Shown here one piece after another: positions 8,811 to 17,418 of a stretch of 64,000 bases of DNA. This DNA comes from NCEH01 sp040049195 (GTDB lineage Bacteria > Pseudomonadota > Alphaproteobacteria > Rhizobiales > Xanthobacteraceae). The notes below the pieces were generated by a model. It saw only the letters and a program-made list of their open reading frames with translations, did no database searches and was not told where the DNA came from. The position numbers were made by a program, and so were the translations under genes. Where the stretch lies: NCBI RefSeq assembly GCF_040049195.1, contig NZ_JBDZDL010000001.1, one strand, 5' to 3'. How positions within the stretch are numbered: the first letter of the stretch is position 1; every line of letters begins with the position of its first letter.

Positions 8811-10220
8811 CTAGCGAAACCAGGAGCCGGAAGCGATCGATATGCCGACCACGGTGCCATACGCAAACAGGCCGAAAGCATAGACCGCGAACAGCCAGTA
8901 CAGCGAACCGGTGGCGGAAAGCACCAGCGCGCCGCCGGCGGTGGCGATGATCATGCGCAGCAGGCTGGCGAGAAGCGGCCAGCCGAGGCGCCCGGCGCCC
9001 TGGGAAGCGAAATACAGCGTCATGCCGAGCCCGAAGAAGCCGAAGAACGGGCCGACGATGCGCAGATACACCGTACCCACCGCCAGCATTTCGGGCGTCG
9101 CATCGAACAGGCCGAGCCAGGCGGCCGGCCAGATCGCGGCGGCGATGCCCACCGCTTCCGTCAAGGCAAAGGCGAAGCCGCCGCCGATCAGGGCGATGCG
9201 CAGCGCCCGCCTGTTCTGCCCCGCGCCGATATTGGTGCCCACCAGTGCCACCAACGGCCCGCCGAGCCCGAAGGCCAGGGGCGGCAGGAGATATTCCAGC
9301 CGGGTGCCGGTGCCGAAGCCCGCCACCGCGCCGGGGCCCGCGTGGGCGGCAACAAGGGCCATGGTGACAGCGATCGTCAGGTTCAGCTGGATGGTGTTGA
9401 CCGCCGCCACCGCTCCCACTTTCAGGATATTCCAGGCATAGGGCAGGTGCAGCCGGGTCCAGGCGAAGCGCGCCACATTGCGCCCGCTGGCGACGTACCA
9501 GCCCAGGATCGCGGTGCCGGCGGCGTAATAAAGAAGCATGGCGATCGCCCCGCCGGCGATGCCGTAGGACGGAATCGGGCCGAACCCGAGGATCAGCACA
9601 TAGGAGAGCGGCGCCAGCAGTACCGCGCCGCCGCAGATGACGAGGCCCGGCACCAGCATGTTTCCAGTGCCGCGGATGATGCTGGCCAGCGCATTGAACA
9701 CCCAGAGCAGGACCATGCCGGCGAACAGGATGTGTGCATAGGTGATCGCCTCATCCAGCGATGCGCCGCTGCCGCCGAGCAAAGCGAACAGATGATGGCC
9801 GAACAGGAGAACGAGCGCGGAAAAGGTGAGGCCGAAGCCGGCATTGATGAGCAACGCGTGCAGCACGAGGCTGTCGGCTTCCGCCCGTCGTTGGCCACCA
9901 AGGGCGCGGGCGATGGCGGAGGAAATGCCGCCGCCCATGGCGCCTTGGGACATGTTCTGCATCAGGACCAGCACCGGCAGCACCAGCGCCATTCCGGTAA
10001 GGGCATCGACGCCGAGCCGGGCGATGAAGGCCATTTCGATCAGGCCCGTGCTCGATTGGGCGAGCATGACGAGGATGTTCGGCCACGCAAGGCGCAAGAG
10101 CAGGGGCACCACCGGGGCGTCCAGAAGGGCGCGGGTGCGAGACGACATGGCGGCCGGCGCGCCGATCGGGTGCGGCGGTCGGGGCGCGGTGCGGACCTGA
10201 TCGGACAGGGTATCGAGCAT
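8811..10220 (-). CDS. MATE-family efflux transporter
   Basis: A membrane protein of about 469 residues with some twelve hydrophobic segments. The first is RLAWPNILVMLAQSSTGLIE, and the region near it resembles the MATE motif for cation-coupled multidrug export. ATG 10220 is preferred over TTG 10232, which also keeps the frame. It is divergent from a MarR-type regulator with a 126-base gap that contains palindromic sites. Export of a drug or toxic metabolite under MarR control is the likely role, but the substrate cannot be read from sequence. Confidence 0.88.
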   Translation of the reverse strand: MLDTLSDQVRTAPRPPHPIGAPAAMSSRTRALLDAPVVPLLLRLAWPNILVMLAQSSTGLIEMAFIARLGVDALTGMALVLPVLVLMQNMSQGAMGGGISSAIARALGGQRRAEADSLVLHALLINAGFGLTFSALVLLFGHHLFALLGGSGASLDEAITYAHILFAGMVLLWVFNALASIIRGTGNMLVPGLVICGGAVLLAPLSYVLILGFGPIPSYGIAGGAIAMLLYYAAGTAILGWYVASGRNVARFAWTRLHLPYAWNILKVGAVAAVNTIQLNLTIAVTMALVAAHAGPGAVAGFGTGTRLEYLLPPLAFGLGGPLVALVGTNIGAGQNRRALRIALIGGGFAFALTEAVGIAAAIWPAAWLGLFDATPEMLAVGTVYLRIVGPFFGFFGLGMTLYFASQGAGRLGWPLLASLLRMIIATAGGALVLSATGSLYWLFAVYAFGLFAYGTVVGISIASGSWFR

Positions 10221-10266
10221 GTCGGGTTCCAATCGGCCGGACGTCGCAAGCGCCGCGATCTTGATT

Positions 10267-10308
10267 TACGGGTATATGCCCATAAATTTGAAAATAGAGG
10301 CATATGCG
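10267..10308. promoter_or_regulatory. Candidate MarR operator region (two palindrome-like sites)
   Basis: Between the divergent MATE and marR-like genes, an AT-rich stretch holds GGGTATATGCCC (about 10270-10281, 10 of 12 bases symmetric) and the perfect palindrome GCATATGC (10300-10307), about 30 bases apart. MarR proteins commonly bind such sites in shared promoters. Assignment to this regulator is inference. Confidence 0.5.
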
Positions 10309-10346
10309 CGTATTCGTCAATTGACGGCCCCGTGAGGAGCAGCGGA

Positions 10347-10868
10347 ATGGCAGGGCACAAGGATTTGTCAGCCGAAACCCAGCGCGCGCCCGACACCACC
10401 CCGGCGGGTGCTTATCCCAACGCGGGGCGGTGCAACGGCACGGCTTTGCGCAAGGCCATGCGCCGCGTGTCGCAGCTGTACGATTCCGTGCTGGCCCCGT
10501 GCGGGTTGAAGAGCACGCAGCGCTCGCTGCTCATCCACATCGCGCGGGCCGGAACGCCGACCATGGGCGAGCTTTCCGCCGCCTTGGTGCTCGATCGCTC
10601 CGCGCTGGGACATAATCTGAAGCCGCTGGAGCGCGATGGCCTCGTGGCTTTGGTGCCGGATGTACAGGACAAGCGCAGCCGCCGGGTGGTGCTGACGCCG
10701 CTGGGCAAGGCGAAGCTGGACGCGTCCATGGCGCTCTGGGCGCAGGCGCAGGCGCGGTTTGAGGCGGTGTTCGGTCACGACGAAGCGGCGGCTCTTCGCG
10801 CTTCGCTGGAGCGCATCGCCTCGCCTGAATTCGCCGAGGCCTTTTCCGCCAGCGACATTTGCGAATGA
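10347..10868 (+). CDS. MarR-family transcriptional regulator
   Basis: A 173-residue winged-helix regulator. The helix-turn-helix and wing run from about residue 55 to 120: LKSTQRSLLIHIA, TMGELSAALVLDRSALGHNLKPLERDGLV, and DKRSRRVVLTPLG as the wing. ATG 10347 has GAGGAGC about 10 bases upstream, and the frame continues far upstream without being the gene. It probably represses the divergent MATE exporter and itself. The inducer is unknown. Confidence 0.88.
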   Translation: MAGHKDLSAETQRAPDTTPAGAYPNAGRCNGTALRKAMRRVSQLYDSVLAPCGLKSTQRSLLIHIARAGTPTMGELSAALVLDRSALGHNLKPLERDGLVALVPDVQDKRSRRVVLTPLGKAKLDASMALWAQAQARFEAVFGHDEAAALRASLERIASPEFAEAFSASDICE

Positions 10869-10987
10869 GCATCCGCCCGGTTTGTCCTGACGTTCAGTCA
10901 GTGCGACCGACATGGCAAATTGATTTGACGCCACGGTGCGGCGGTCTTTCTAAGGGGATCGCTCCCGCCTGAATCGAGACTGCTCCC

Positions 10988-11833
10988 ATGACGAAAGCCC
11001 CCTCCCGGACCTGGCTCATCACCGGCTGCTCCGCCGGCTTCGGCCGCGTGCTCGCGGAGGCTGTGCTGGCGCGCGGCGATCGCGTGATGCTGACGGCCCG
11101 CGATCCCGCGACGCTTGCAGACCTCGCCGCCCGCTATCCGGAAACCGCGCGCGCGGCGAAGCTCGATGTCACGCACCCCGGCGACGCTGCGGCTGCGGTC
11201 GCCGCCACGCAGGCGGCATTCGGCAGGCTCGACGTGCTGGTCAACAACGCCGGCTACGGCATTCTCGGCGCGGTAGAGGAGGCGGCTCCGGAGGAATATC
11301 GCGCGCTGTTCGATGTCAACGTGTTCGGCCTCATCGAGACCACGCGCGCCGCCCTGCCACTGATGCGCCAAGGCACGGGCGGGCGCATCGTGCAATTCTC
11401 TTCCAATCTCGGGCTGCTCTCGCGCGCAGGCTATGGCTATTACAGCGCCACCAAATTCGCCGTTGAGGGCCTCTCGGAGGCGCTGGCGGCCGAAGTGGAG
11501 CCGCTCGGCATTTCGGTGATCCTGGTGGAGCCCGGCACGTTCCGCACGGACTTTCTCGGCCGCTCCATCGCGTTCGCCGCGGACCGGATCGACGCCTATG
11601 AGGAGACCGTGGGCGCTGTGCGGACGGCGGTTCCCACCCGCGCGGGCGTGCAGCCGGGCGATCCCCGGCGCGGGGTGGCGGTCATCCTCCAAGCCGTGGA
11701 CGCGGAAAAGCCGCCGTTGCGTCTCGCCCTCGGGCCGGATGCCCATCGCAACATCCGCACCAAGCTCGCCCGCGTGGCGGCCGACCTCGACGCCTGGGAA
11801 GGCGTGGCGGCCGATACGGATTTTCGGGAATAG
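10988..11833 (+). CDS. Short-chain dehydrogenase/reductase
   Basis: A 281-residue SDR enzyme. The cofactor motif is TGCSAGFG near residue 13, NNAGYG near 85, a serine in QFSSNLG and the catalytic YxxxK in YYSATKF near 157-161. The arginine in LTARDP suggests NADP(H). The C-terminal extension with DPRRGVAVILQAVDAEKPPLRLALG is common in SDRs of the classical group annotated as oxidoreductases acting on ketones or alcohols. The substrate is unknown. It is convergent with a second SDR gene that is not closely similar. Confidence 0.87.
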   Translation: MTKAPSRTWLITGCSAGFGRVLAEAVLARGDRVMLTARDPATLADLAARYPETARAAKLDVTHPGDAAAAVAATQAAFGRLDVLVNNAGYGILGAVEEAAPEEYRALFDVNVFGLIETTRAALPLMRQGTGGRIVQFSSNLGLLSRAGYGYYSATKFAVEGLSEALAAEVEPLGISVILVEPGTFRTDFLGRSIAFAADRIDAYEETVGAVRTAVPTRAGVQPGDPRRGVAVILQAVDAEKPPLRLALGPDAHRNIRTKLARVAADLDAWEGVAADTDFRE

Positions 11834-11905
11834 GAAGCGCCTGCGGCCCGCCTCCTCCTCGCCTGCGGAGAAGGGGACGGGCCAGCCTGGTGGAAGGCGT
11901 CGGGC

Positions 11906-12655
11906 TCAGCCGCGCCCGACGAACGGCATCTTGGTGGCCATGACGGTAATGGTCTGAACGTTCGCGCTCAGCGGCAGGCTCGCCATGTAGAGCACCGCGT
12001 CGGCCACATGCTTGGCATCGATCATCGGCTCCGGCTTCATGGAGCCGTCCGCCTGGATGATGCCGTTCTTGATGCGCTGGGCCATTTCGGTATCGGCATT
12101 GCCGATGTCGATCTGGCCGCAGGCGATGTCATAGGCGCGGCAATCCAGCGAGGTCGATTTCGTGAGCCCGGCAATGGCGTGCTTGGTCGAGGTGTAGGGC
12201 GCCGAATTGGGCCGGGGCGTGTGGGCCGAGATCGAGCCGTTGTTGATGATGCGCCCGCCCATGGGGGTCTGCGCCTTCATGATCCGGATCGCCTGCTGCG
12301 TGCACAGGAAGGGGCCGGTGAGGTTGGTATCCACCACCGTGCGCCATTGCTCGTAGGTGAGATCCTCCATGGGAACGCCGGGCGCGCCCGTGCCGGCATT
12401 GTTGAACAGCAGGTCCAGCCGGCCATAGGCTTCCTTCACCGCGGCGAACAAGGCGGCGACGGAGGCGGGGTCCGTCACATCCGTCGGCACCACCAGCGAG
12501 GGCGCGTCGCCCAGCGAAGAGGCGGTGGCCTCAAGCGCGTCTCGGCGGCGCCCGGCGAGGGCCACGCTGTAGCCTGCGCCCGCGAGGGCTTGTGCGACGG
12601 CGCGGCCGACGCCGGAGCCGGCGCCGGTGACAAGGGCGATCTTGGTGGCGGTCAT
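11906..12655 (-). CDS. Short-chain dehydrogenase/reductase
   Basis: A 249-residue classical SDR: cofactor motif TGAGSGVG at 10-17, NNAGTGAPG near 87, the serine in NGSISAH and the catalytic tyrosine-lysine pair in YTSTKHAIAGLT. ATG 12655 is chosen because it begins the family consensus (TKIALVTGAGSG) and has GGAGAG upstream; a longer frame to 12760 adds unrelated sequence. The segment CGQIDIGNADTEMAQRIKNG is typical of SDRs annotated as 3-oxoacyl-ACP reductase-like or sugar dehydrogenase-like proteins, so the substrate is open. Confidence 0.87.
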   Translation of the reverse strand: MTATKIALVTGAGSGVGRAVAQALAGAGYSVALAGRRRDALEATASSLGDAPSLVVPTDVTDPASVAALFAAVKEAYGRLDLLFNNAGTGAPGVPMEDLTYEQWRTVVDTNLTGPFLCTQQAIRIMKAQTPMGGRIINNGSISAHTPRPNSAPYTSTKHAIAGLTKSTSLDCRAYDIACGQIDIGNADTEMAQRIKNGIIQADGSMKPEPMIDAKHVADAVLYMASLPLSANVQTITVMATKMPFVGRG

Positions 12656-12829
12656 GAAGTCTCTCTCCCCGATCTTCTCAAGTCTCTTCCCGTCGCCTGG
12701 AGGTAAACCCATGGAGCGACGGCGCGCGGACCTTATGCCGCGCAACGAGCAGCCCGCCATGGAAAGCCTAAGCGGGGGGAGATTTCAATCGTTTTGATTT
12801 AGCTGCCGCAGGGTGCGGCGCGCCCGCAC

Positions 12830-13939
12830 TCAATCCGGCGCGCGGGCGGCCAGCACTTCAAAATCGATGTAATGGCCGGCGCGGTCGCGCTTGGAGGCGA
12901 GGTAGCGCACATTCTCCAAGGTGGGGCGGCCGAGCACCCGCTGCTCCGCAACCACGTCCAGGCCCGCTGCCTTCAGGGCCGCTATCTTTTGCGGATTGTT
13001 GGTGATGAGCTGAACCGCCTTCACCCCCAATTGCCGCAACATCTCGGCGGCAAAGTCGAAGCGCCGCTGGTCGAGCCCGAAGCCGAGCACGGCGTCGGCG
13101 TCATACGTATCGTAGCCTTCGGACTGTAGCTTATAGGCACGCATCTTGTTGGCGATGCCATTGCCGCGCCCTTCCTGATCGAGATACAGCAGCACACCGC
13201 CGGCCCCACGGGCCATGCGCTGTACCGTGTCGCGCAGCTGGTCGCCGCAATCGCACTTCAGGCTGCCGAATAGGTCTCCCGTCAGGCACGCCGAATGCAG
13301 CCGAACCGGCACAGGCTGGGAGAGATCCGGCTTGCCCACGATGATCGCAACCTGGTCGCGCAGGCCCTCGCCACCACGGAACACCACGAATTCGGTTTCC
13401 GGCGCGCCTTCCAACGGCACCGGCGCCCGGCCGACGATGGTGAGGCTGGCGGCCTGGTGGGCACGGAAGGCGGCGATATCGGCACCATCCACCCGCAGCA
13501 CCTGTTCGAGCCCGGCGCCGTCGCTGGGCGCGAGCACCGCCGCCGGCAGGACGAGCGCGAGGCCAAGCAGATCGAGCGCGGCGAGATCCAGCGCGGTGGC
13601 GGGGGCGACGGGTGCATCAATGCGCGCATCCACCTTGAGGGTGAGCGCTTCGACGCGTTCCGGATCCATCTGCGGCAGGGCGATCGAGCCGTCCTCGTCG
13701 CGCGGGGAGCCGAGGCGCGACAGGCGCGGCCCCGGCAGCACGAGACGCCCGATGCCCTGGACATGGTCGGCGAATGCGGCGGCCAGCGACGCGTCGAAGG
13801 CTTCGGCGCCGATCACAAGCGCGCGATCCTCGTCCTGCGACAGCAGGACCGGCCGGCCGGAGCGCAGTTCGGAAATGGCGCGCTCAACAGCGGTGATACG
13901 CGGATCCGCACGACCCAGAATATTCAAACTAGGGGACAT
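12830..13939 (-). CDS. ribA: GTP cyclohydrolase II with degenerate RibB-like N-terminal domain
   Basis: A 369-residue protein. The C-terminal half is GTP cyclohydrolase II, which opens GTP to 2,5-diamino-6-ribosylamino-pyrimidinone phosphate. Zinc cysteines are C218, C229 and C231 in HSACLTGDLFGSLKCDCG. EGRGNGIANKMRAYKLQ and the late LITNNPQK motif also match. The first 180 residues resemble a DHBP synthase opening (VERAISELRSGRPVLL) but the acidic catalytic DDEDRENEGDL is replaced by SQDEDRALVIGAE, so that domain is probably inactive. ATG 13939 has GAAGAGG upstream. It is divergent from a RibD-type reductase. A riboflavin role is possible, but the neighbourhood suggests a separate pathway. 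Confidence 0.88.
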   Translation of the reverse strand: MSPSLNILGRADPRITAVERAISELRSGRPVLLSQDEDRALVIGAEAFDASLAAAFADHVQGIGRLVLPGPRLSRLGSPRDEDGSIALPQMDPERVEALTLKVDARIDAPVAPATALDLAALDLLGLALVLPAAVLAPSDGAGLEQVLRVDGADIAAFRAHQAASLTIVGRAPVPLEGAPETEFVVFRGGEGLRDQVAIIVGKPDLSQPVPVRLHSACLTGDLFGSLKCDCGDQLRDTVQRMARGAGGVLLYLDQEGRGNGIANKMRAYKLQSEGYDTYDADAVLGFGLDQRRFDFAAEMLRQLGVKAVQLITNNPQKIAALKAAGLDVVAEQRVLGRPTLENVRYLASKRDRAGHYIDFEVLAARAPD

Positions 13940-14168
13940 TACAGCCTCTTCACCCACTAACATGTGCCACGGCCGCGTTTCTGCAAGCCCCGTCGTGCAC
14001 CCCGGCGGCGCGCACCTCGCCGCATCCGGCTGGCACGCGCGCACGCTTCTCTCACACAAACGGTGCCATCGCCGTTGCGTTCCCAGCCCACCCCCGCCCG
14101 GCCTCTGGTGCCGTGCGCCGCGCCGGCCCCTGCATCCGGCGCCGCCCGTTTATGCTAAGTCGAGGGCG

Positions 14169-14975
14169 ATGCAGAACTATGACCCATTCCTGAGCCTGAG
14201 CGCGAGTGCACAATGCACGGATCGCTCCCTCGTGATCGGCCAGCTCGGCCAATCGCTGGACGGGCGTATCGCCACGGTTTCAGGCGAATCGAAATACATC
14301 AGCGGCGCGTATGCGCTGGATCATCTGCACCGGCTTCGGGCCAGCGCCGATGCGGTTGTGGTGGGAGTAGGCACCGTTGCCGCCGACGATCCGCTGCTGA
14401 ACGTGCGCCGGGTGCCCGGCAAAAATCCCGCCCGCGTCATCATTGATCCATCCGGCCGGCTGGATCTTTCGGCCCGCTGCCTGGGCGGGGACGGGGCCCG
14501 CCGCCTGGTGCTGCGCCGCCCCGACGTTAAGGGCGCACTTCCCGCCGGTGTGGAGGCGGTGGCGGTGGACGCCGACCCCTCCGGTCGCATGACGCCCCAG
14601 GCGATCCTGGAGGCGCTGCGGGGGCAGGGCCTGTTCCGCATCCTGGTGGAAGGGGGCACGCGCACATTGTCGTCATTTCTGGATGCGGGCTGCATGGACG
14701 GCTTCCATGTGCTGGTGTCTCCGGTCATTCTCGGCTCAGGCCGTTCGGGCCTCGAGCTTGCGCCCATCGCCGCGCTGAAGGATGCGCTGCGGCCGGCGAG
14801 CCGGGTCGAGGTGTTTCCCGACGGCGACGTGCTGTTTGCGTGCGATCTGCGCCTGCCGGCGGCCGGGGGTGCTCGAGTTTCGGAAACCGGCACCGGGGAT
14901 GGCCGCTCCCCCCATGAGGACGGGACGCGCGACCATGAGCGAGCCGCAGGTCATTCCTTATTCTCCGCCGGCTAG
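14169..14975 (+). CDS. RibD C-terminal-type reductase (pyrimidine/pterin reductase family)
   Basis: A 268-residue protein of the RibD reductase/dihydrofolate reductase-like fold, without the deaminase domain of full RibD. Recognised segments are GQLGQSLDGRIAT, VGVGTVAADDPLLNVR, PARVIIDPSGRLDL, LVEGGTRTLSSFL and SPVILGSGR. In riboflavin synthesis this family reduces the ribosyl to the ribityl side chain with NADPH. Divergent from the ribA-like gene (230-base gap, no FMN riboswitch seen). Its end overlaps the next gene by 41 bases, and the last 30 residues look unlike the family, so the natural end may be earlier or frame-shifted. Confidence 0.83.
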   Translation: MQNYDPFLSLSASAQCTDRSLVIGQLGQSLDGRIATVSGESKYISGAYALDHLHRLRASADAVVVGVGTVAADDPLLNVRRVPGKNPARVIIDPSGRLDLSARCLGGDGARRLVLRRPDVKGALPAGVEAVAVDADPSGRMTPQAILEALRGQGLFRILVEGGTRTLSSFLDAGCMDGFHVLVSPVILGSGRSGLELAPIAALKDALRPASRVEVFPDGDVLFACDLRLPAAGGARVSETGTGDGRSPHEDGTRDHERAAGHSLFSAG

Positions 14976-15486
14976 GTGGATTCACTGGATCACGGCGGCG
15001 GCGGTGCTGCTGGTGATTCCGTTCGGCTTCATCATGCTGCGCCTGCCCGACGGGCCCGCGCAGGACCGGCTTTTCGATCTCCACCGCTCCATCGGCTTCA
15101 CCATCCTGTGCCTTGCGGTGCTGCGGGTGGCCGTGCGGGTGCTGAAGGGCAAGCCGCCCCGCCCGCCCGGCCTGCCGGATTGGCAATGGGCGGCCTCCAA
15201 TGGCGTGCATCACCTGCTCTATGTGCTGATCTTCGTGATGCCGCTGCTCGGCTGGGCGGGCTCCTCCGCCTATGGCTCGGCGGTCAGCGTGTTCGGCCTG
15301 TTCACGCTGCCGGCCATCGCGCCGAAGAACGACGGCCTGTCCGACCTGTTGAACGGCGCCCACCAATATCTCGGCTATTTCACCGCCGCGCTGGTGACGC
15401 TCCACATTCTCGCCGGCCTCTACCACGGGATCGTGCGGCGCGACGGCGTGCTGTCGCGCATGCTGCCGGCGCTCAGCCGGGGCTGA
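14935..15486 (+). CDS. Cytochrome b561-family membrane protein
   Basis: A 183-residue four-helix di-haem cytochrome: WIHWITAAAVLLVIPFGFIML, HRSIGFTILCLAVLRVAVRV, GVHHLLYVLIFVMPLLGWAG and YFTAALVTLHILAGLYHG, with histidines placed as in cytochrome b561. It overlaps the RibD-type gene by 41 bases and may be co-transcribed with it. It is convergent with the methyltransferase operon (stops overlap by 14 bases). ATG 14935 is chosen for family length; ATG 14914 is an alternative. It could be an electron donor or acceptor for the neighbouring pathway, but that is speculation. Confidence 0.85.
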   Translation: MSEPQVIPYSPPARWIHWITAAAVLLVIPFGFIMLRLPDGPAQDRLFDLHRSIGFTILCLAVLRVAVRVLKGKPPRPPGLPDWQWAASNGVHHLLYVLIFVMPLLGWAGSSAYGSAVSVFGLFTLPAIAPKNDGLSDLLNGAHQYLGYFTAALVTLHILAGLYHGIVRRDGVLSRMLPALSRG

Positions 15487-16360
15487 GCGCTCGGGCCTCC
15501 GGCGGCCAGGCGAGCAGATCGGCGTGGCCGATCTCGCAACCGGCATGTCGGCGCGCGTTCAGCCAGACGGAGACAGTCTCCTCCGCCAGCAGCCCGGTCT
15601 GCGCGGCGGCACCCGCCGTGCCCTCGGCGAGGGCGGCGACCAAGTGACCTTCGCGGGGGCCGAGCCGCCAGGGGCTGCTCTCCTCCCGCGTGCCATAGCC
15701 CTGCCTTTGAAAGGCTTCGGCGAGCAAGGTGCTCGCCTGCGGGCCGGCGGCCGGGCCAAAGCCCTTGTCGCGGGCCTGATGGGCCTGGAAGGCACGGGCG
15801 ATCTCGCCATCGGCCGCATGGCCGGGATGCCAGGCGTCGCGGCCGTCGCAGGTCAGCACCGTGTAGAACAGCGCACCCTGTTGCGCGACCTGCGCCGCGA
15901 ACCGGGCGATCCATGCGGCGGAAACCAGGTCGAAGAAAGCGGAGGCGGTGACGAGGTGCGGCTCGCCCGTGCCTATGGCGTCGAGCCCTTCGGCGAGATC
16001 GGCCTGCGCGAAAGAAATGGCGATATGCCGCCCCTTTCCTTCCAGGACCAGCCGCGACCCGGCGCTTTGAACCGCCATGCCCTGCTCGGCGCCCCAGGCC
16101 GCCAGGGCGGCGCGGGCTTCCTCCAGCAGGGCGGGATCGTGATCCAGCAGCCGCCAGCTCTGGCGCGGGCCGAGCAGCGGCGCCGTGGTGCGCAGGTTGG
16201 AGCCGGTGCCGGCCCCGAGATCGACGATGCGCTGTTCGCTTTCCGCGCCACCCGCGTGCCGGGCAAGGCGCAGCGCGAGATCGGCGGCGAGGCCGGCATG
16301 GCGCGCAGCCACGTCCGCCGGCTCACGCAAGGCCAGCCATTGGGCGGAAAATCCAGTCAT
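15473..16360 (-). CDS. SAM-dependent methyltransferase
   Basis: A 295-residue class I methyltransferase. The SAM-binding motif I is VDLGAGTGSN (about 47-56), followed by an acidic loop (LLDHDPALLEEA). The middle has HLVTASAFFDLVSAAW, a motif seen in a family of uncharacterised alphaproteobacterial methyltransferases. The start overlaps the stop of the glycosyltransferase gene by four bases (ATGA). It is the last gene of a tightly coupled four-gene operon with dehydrogenase, PTPS-like and glycosyltransferase genes, suggesting it decorates the same small molecule. The substrate is unknown. Confidence 0.83.
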   Translation of the reverse strand: MTGFSAQWLALREPADVAARHAGLAADLALRLARHAGGAESEQRIVDLGAGTGSNLRTTAPLLGPRQSWRLLDHDPALLEEARAALAAWGAEQGMAVQSAGSRLVLEGKGRHIAISFAQADLAEGLDAIGTGEPHLVTASAFFDLVSAAWIARFAAQVAQQGALFYTVLTCDGRDAWHPGHAADGEIARAFQAHQARDKGFGPAAGPQASTLLAEAFQRQGYGTREESSPWRLGPREGHLVAALAEGTAGAAAQTGLLAEETVSVWLNARRHAGCEIGHADLLAWPPEARALSPG

Positions 16361-17418
16361 GACAAGGTCTCCGGCGCTGCGGCGCCGTTGAGCGCGCCGG
16401 CGATGAGCTCTGCGGTCCGGTCCCAATCGGGCAGCATCTGCCCGGCGGCGAAGGCCATGTCGGCGAGGCGGCGGCGCTCCCTCGGGGAGAGCAGGCAGAT
16501 GCGCAAGGCGCCGGCGAGGGCCTCCACATCGCCCGGGGGCACCTTCAGCGCTGCGCGGTCCGGCACGGTCTCGTTCGCCGCGCCGCCGGTGGTGCAGATC
16601 ATCGGCAGGCCCTGCCGCATCGCTTCCGCCAGCACGATTCCGTATCCCTCATAGAGCGAGGCGTGGACGAACAGATCGCTCGCCGCGAATGCGTCGGCCA
16701 ATTCCTCGGCCGGCCGGGCACCGGCCAGGGTGACGCGCTCTTCCAGGCCATGGGTCGCAATAAGGGTGCGCACCTGGGCGGCGGTCGCGGGATGCAGGTC
16801 CAGGCTGCCGATGATGGTGAGGCGCCAGGAGACGACCTTCAGCCGGCCGAGGGCTTCAAGCAGCACGTCATATCCCTTGCGCGGGATGAGCGAGCCCACG
16901 GCCAGCAGGCGCGGCGGGTTGCCGTCCGCCGGCGCCCGTGCGGCCGGCGCCGTGCCCGGCACGGCGATGGTGAGCCGGGCGGGATCGACGCCGAAATCGT
17001 GGACCAAGGTCCGGCCGGTGGCGGGGCTGGTCGCCACCACATGGACGCATCGGGCCAGGGCGGCGCGCTCGCTCACCGCCAGGCGCGCGCGCTCTTCGGC
17101 CGAAAGGCCGGCTTCCAGAGAGAGCGGATGATGGATCAGCGCGACGATGCGCCGGCCCAGCGCCGCAAGGCCGTCCGCCGGCAGGGCGCCGAGGGCGAGG
17201 CCGTCGATGAACAGCAGGGTCTGCGGCGCTGTGGCGGCCAGCGCGGCCAGCGCCTCGCGCATCTGCGCGCCGGTCGGGGCGGGAAAGCCGGCCGGCAGGG
17301 CGAGATGCGTGAGGGAAACGCCGTCCATCGGAAAGCGGCTCAGCACCTCGCGGTCATAGGCATAGCCGCCGGTGGGTAGGCCGAGGTCGCCGGGGATGGC
17401 GAAGGCCGCCGCGATCAT
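16357..17418 (-). CDS. Glycosyltransferase, family 4 type
   Basis: A 353-residue GT-B glycosyltransferase. The N-terminal domain has the glycine-rich loop IPGDLGLPTGGYAYDREVL. The C-terminal domain has LLAVGSLIPRKGYDVLLEAL and the retaining-GT motif SLYEGYGIVLAEAM (E-x7-E). It starts within the stop codon of the PTPS-like gene (ATGA) and ends within the start of the methyltransferase. No membrane segment or other polysaccharide gene is in the operon, so transfer of a sugar to a small soluble acceptor is more likely than wall synthesis. The donor is unknown. Confidence 0.85.
   Translation of the reverse strand: MIAAAFAIPGDLGLPTGGYAYDREVLSRFPMDGVSLTHLALPAGFPAPTGAQMREALAALAATAPQTLLFIDGLALGALPADGLAALGRRIVALIHHPLSLEAGLSAEERARLAVSERAALARCVHVVATSPATGRTLVHDFGVDPARLTIAVPGTAPAARAPADGNPPRLLAVGSLIPRKGYDVLLEALGRLKVVSWRLTIIGSLDLHPATAAQVRTLIATHGLEERVTLAGARPAEELADAFAASDLFVHASLYEGYGIVLAEAMRQGLPMICTTGGAANETVPDRAALKVPPGDVEALAGALRICLLSPRERRRLADMAFAAGQMLPDWDRTAELIAGALNGAAAPETLS

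Noticed and set aside
8640..10346. Long plus-strand frame running into the MarR gene
   Set aside because: It is antisense to the MATE gene and becomes protein-like only after ATG 10347, where MarR homology and a ribosome site begin.
11850..11885. Short inverted repeat CTCCTCGCCTGCGGAG between two SDR genes
   Set aside because: Imperfect and without U-tract; could be a degraded intergenic palindrome but too weak to list as a feature.
13940..14168. Possible FMN riboswitch between the ribA-like and ribD-like genes
   Set aside because: The conserved RFN elements could not be found in this 230-base gap.
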